A stretch of 43,550 nt of DNA from Streptomyces sp. NRRL F-2580 (GTDB lineage Bacteria > Actinomycetota > Actinomycetes > Streptomycetales > Streptomycetaceae): the NCBI RefSeq assembly GCF_000720115.1, contig NZ_JOIR01000049.1, positions 1 through 43,550 on the forward strand, given 5' to 3'. How positions within the stretch are numbered: position 1 is the first letter of the stretch; each line of letters starts with the position of its first letter. The notes under the pieces were generated by a model that was not told the DNA's origin, ran no database searches, and worked only from the letters and a program-made list of their open reading frames with translations. Positions 42,060-43,550 of the stretch are shown piece by piece. Both the position numbers and the translations under genes were made by a program.

Positions 42060-43451
42060 TACTCCAGTGAGACTTCGTGTCCTGAGCTGGCTTGTGTCGT
42101 TGTCAGGTCATGGCGGGGATAGATACTGAGGTGTGGGGGGTAGAGCTGGAGGCTGTGTTCGCTCGGGTGGCGGGGCGGTTTTCGCGGGTTGATCTGCGGT
42201 GGCGGATGCGCGGGTATCTGCGGGGACTGCTGGCGCCAGTCGCGCGGAAGAACAGCTGGCAGCTGGCCGAATGGGCAGGTCACAAGGATCCCGCGGGGGT
42301 GCAGCACCTGCTCGCCGGGGCCCGCTGGGACGCCGATGAGGTCCGCGACGACGTGCGTGACTACGTCGGTGAACGCCTTGGCCCAGGCGGGGTACTGATC
42401 ATCGACGACGCCGGGTTCATCAAGAAGGGCCGCACCTCGGCAGGGGTGGGCCGGCAGTACACAGGCACCTCGGGAAAGATCGACAATTGCCAGATCGGGG
42501 TGTTCGCCGCCTACGCCACCGAGCACGGACGGGCCCTGATGGACCGGGAGTTGTACCTGCCCAAGGCCTGGACCGGTGACCGGGAGCGCTGCCGGGCGGC
42601 GAAGATCCCGGACGAGCGGGAGTTCGCGACGAAGGGTGAACTCGCGAAGGCGATGGTCACCCGCTGCCTGGCCGCAGGCCTGCCCGCCCAATGGGTGACC
42701 GCGGACGAGGCCTACGGCCAGGAATGGAAGTTCCGCCGTCTCCTCGAGGAACTCGGCGTCGGCTACGTGGTGGCAGTGCCGAAGTCGCAGCAGGTCAAGA
42801 GCCTGGCAGGATTCTGGAGAATCGACGAACTCACAGCCCAGGCCCCCGAGGACGCCTGGCAGCGGCTCTCCTGCGGTGACGGGGCCAAAGGGCCACGGGA
42901 CTACGACTGGGCCAGCGCGCGACTGCCGTCGATCAGCTTCTTCGACGGTGACGAGCCCACCCATCACCGCTGGATCCTGGCGCGTCGCAGCCTGAACCGT
43001 CCTGACGAGATTGCCTACTACTTCGCCTACGCTCCGGTGGCCTGCACCGTTGCTGATCTGGCTCGGGTGGCCGGCATGCGCTGGGCGATCGAGGAGTGTT
43101 TCCAGGCGGCGAAGAACGAGTGCGGCCTGGACGAGTACGAAGTCCGCCGATATCCCGGCTGGTACCGGCACATCACCCTGGCCATGCTCGCCCACGCCTT
43201 CCTCGCCGGCCTCGCCGCCGGCGAAGCGCTAAAGGGGGCTGCAGAAACGACCCCACCAGCAGCTTCATCACCCTCACCGTGGTAGAGATCCGCCGGCTCC
43301 TGGACACTCTCTGGCCCCGCCCCCGACCCCAAAGCCCTCCCAGAGATCACGGACTGAGCTGGTCCAACTGGCGACGACAACACCAAGCAACCGCCCGGCA
43401 CTGCCACTACAAGAGAAGAACCAGCTCAGGACACGAAGTCTCACTGGAGTA
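42060..43451 (+). mobile_element. IS701-family element, complete
   Basis: 1392 bases with perfect 31 bp inverted ends (42060-42090 and 43421-43451). Flanks are TTAG (42056-42059) and CTAG (43452-43455), both YTAR as known for this family; they differ by one base. Perfect ends mean a recent arrival. Confidence 0.93.
42110..43285 (+). CDS. IS701-family transposase, C-terminus frameshifted
   Basis: 391 residues from ATG 42110. RMRGYLRGLLAPVARKNSWQ, LIIDDAGFIKKGRTSAGVGR (first aspartate), QIGVFAAYAT, PAQWVTADEAYGQEWKFRRL (second) and GMRWAIEECFQAAKNECGLD (glutamate) give the full DDE set. The frame stops at 43285, but the usual end (SSFITLTVVEIRRLLDTLW, LSWSNWRRQHQATARHCHYK) is readable in another frame to about 43413. 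One base seems to be missing near 43248. The catalytic core is complete, so the protein may still be active without its tail. Confidence 0.88.
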   Translation: MAGIDTEVWGVELEAVFARVAGRFSRVDLRWRMRGYLRGLLAPVARKNSWQLAEWAGHKDPAGVQHLLAGARWDADEVRDDVRDYVGERLGPGGVLIIDDAGFIKKGRTSAGVGRQYTGTSGKIDNCQIGVFAAYATEHGRALMDRELYLPKAWTGDRERCRAAKIPDEREFATKGELAKAMVTRCLAAGLPAQWVTADEAYGQEWKFRRLLEELGVGYVVAVPKSQQVKSLAGFWRIDELTAQAPEDAWQRLSCGDGAKGPRDYDWASARLPSISFFDGDEPTHHRWILARRSLNRPDEIAYYFAYAPVACTVADLARVAGMRWAIEECFQAAKNECGLDEYEVRRYPGWYRHITLAMLAHAFLAGLAAGEALKGAAETTPPAASSPSPW

Positions 43452-43550
43452 CTAGGTGTTCTGTCCAGGGAGGTTGTGGACGGGTGATGCAGGTCTCGGC
43501 TGAGGGATCTTGAACGAGTGAGGGCCTTCCGGGTTCGGTGTGGATTGCGA
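43452..43550. other. Window end, possibly the start of another mobile element
   Basis: Right target copy CTAG, then 95 bases without an open gene. The sequence gttctgtccagggagg is of the kind found at transposon ends, but no inverted partner is in the window, so this is only a suspicion. Confidence 0.25.

Noticed and set aside
1..43550. CRISPR array, tRNA or rRNA genes
   Set aside because: No regularly spaced direct repeats of CRISPR length and no tRNA- or rRNA-like sequence was noticed on either strand.

Overview
This is very GC-rich actinobacterial DNA. Codon use (G or C in nearly every third position), GTG starts, leaderless starts, SPW/DUF4383/DUF1206 membrane proteins, a MmyB-type XRE regulator, a CtaD plus small-partner pair, a P450-terpene synthase pair and Streptomyces-type IS5, IS701, IS110 and IS1182 sequences all point to Streptomyces or a close relative. 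The density of broken genes, IS remnants and repeated DNA ligase copies suggests an accessory region (chromosome arm or large plasmid) rather than core genome. No tRNA, rRNA or CRISPR array was seen.

Layout. 1-4855: end of an unknown gene, a strong hairpin, a formylglycine-generating enzyme gene with one frameshift, a rhodanese-membrane protein, a 161 bp MITE inserted between two convergent genes, then a large XRE-NACHT protein divergent from a 79-residue protein. 4861-10136: a graveyard of an ABC ATPase tail, a DNA ligase head, a lipoprotein remnant, two IS5-family elements and IS1182/integrase debris, with small secreted and hypothetical genes between them. 10197-12721: a translationally coupled P450-terpene synthase pair. 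13110-18805: a small acidic secreted peptide, an ABM monooxygenase, a DNA ligase gene split by a 901 bp nucleotidyltransferase insertion, an nfeD-SPFH operon, a DUF1206 fragment and one intact ATP-dependent DNA ligase. 19085-25869: a WapI-type immunity gene, a lectin fragment, SPW and DUF4383 membrane proteins, cytochrome oxidase subunit I with its small partner, and a SpoIIE-type phosphatase. 25945-31998: a PQQ-propeller protein between two IS5 remnants, a small secreted protein, a fourth damaged ligase copy, a MerR-methyltransferase chimera and a Tn3 transposase tail. 32043-35521: FabV enoyl reductase, a broken tyrosine recombinase, a RidA-like gene enclosed by a 50 bp inverted repeat, and a repeat protein. 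35948-43451: an XRE regulator divergent from an alcohol dehydrogenase-cupin-SDR set, a membrane-repeat protein plus lipoprotein operon, and a complete IS701 element.

How genes work together. P450 and terpene synthase probably make and oxidise one terpene. NfeD and the SPFH protein form a membrane-microdomain pair. CtaD and the 112-residue protein belong to an alternative aa3 oxidase. The XRE regulator probably controls the oxidoreductase set. The membrane-repeat protein and lipoprotein look like a two-part cell-envelope system of unknown function.

Most interesting points: (i) a MITE that split one shared CTAG holding the stop codons of two convergent genes while preserving both; (ii) a helix-turn-helix NACHT NTPase with a divergent small partner and an operator-like repeat; (iii) four copies or fragments of one ligase family, one of them interrupted by a clean insertion with a short target duplication; (iv) a recombinase remnant beside a 50 bp inverted repeat that encloses a RidA-like gene.
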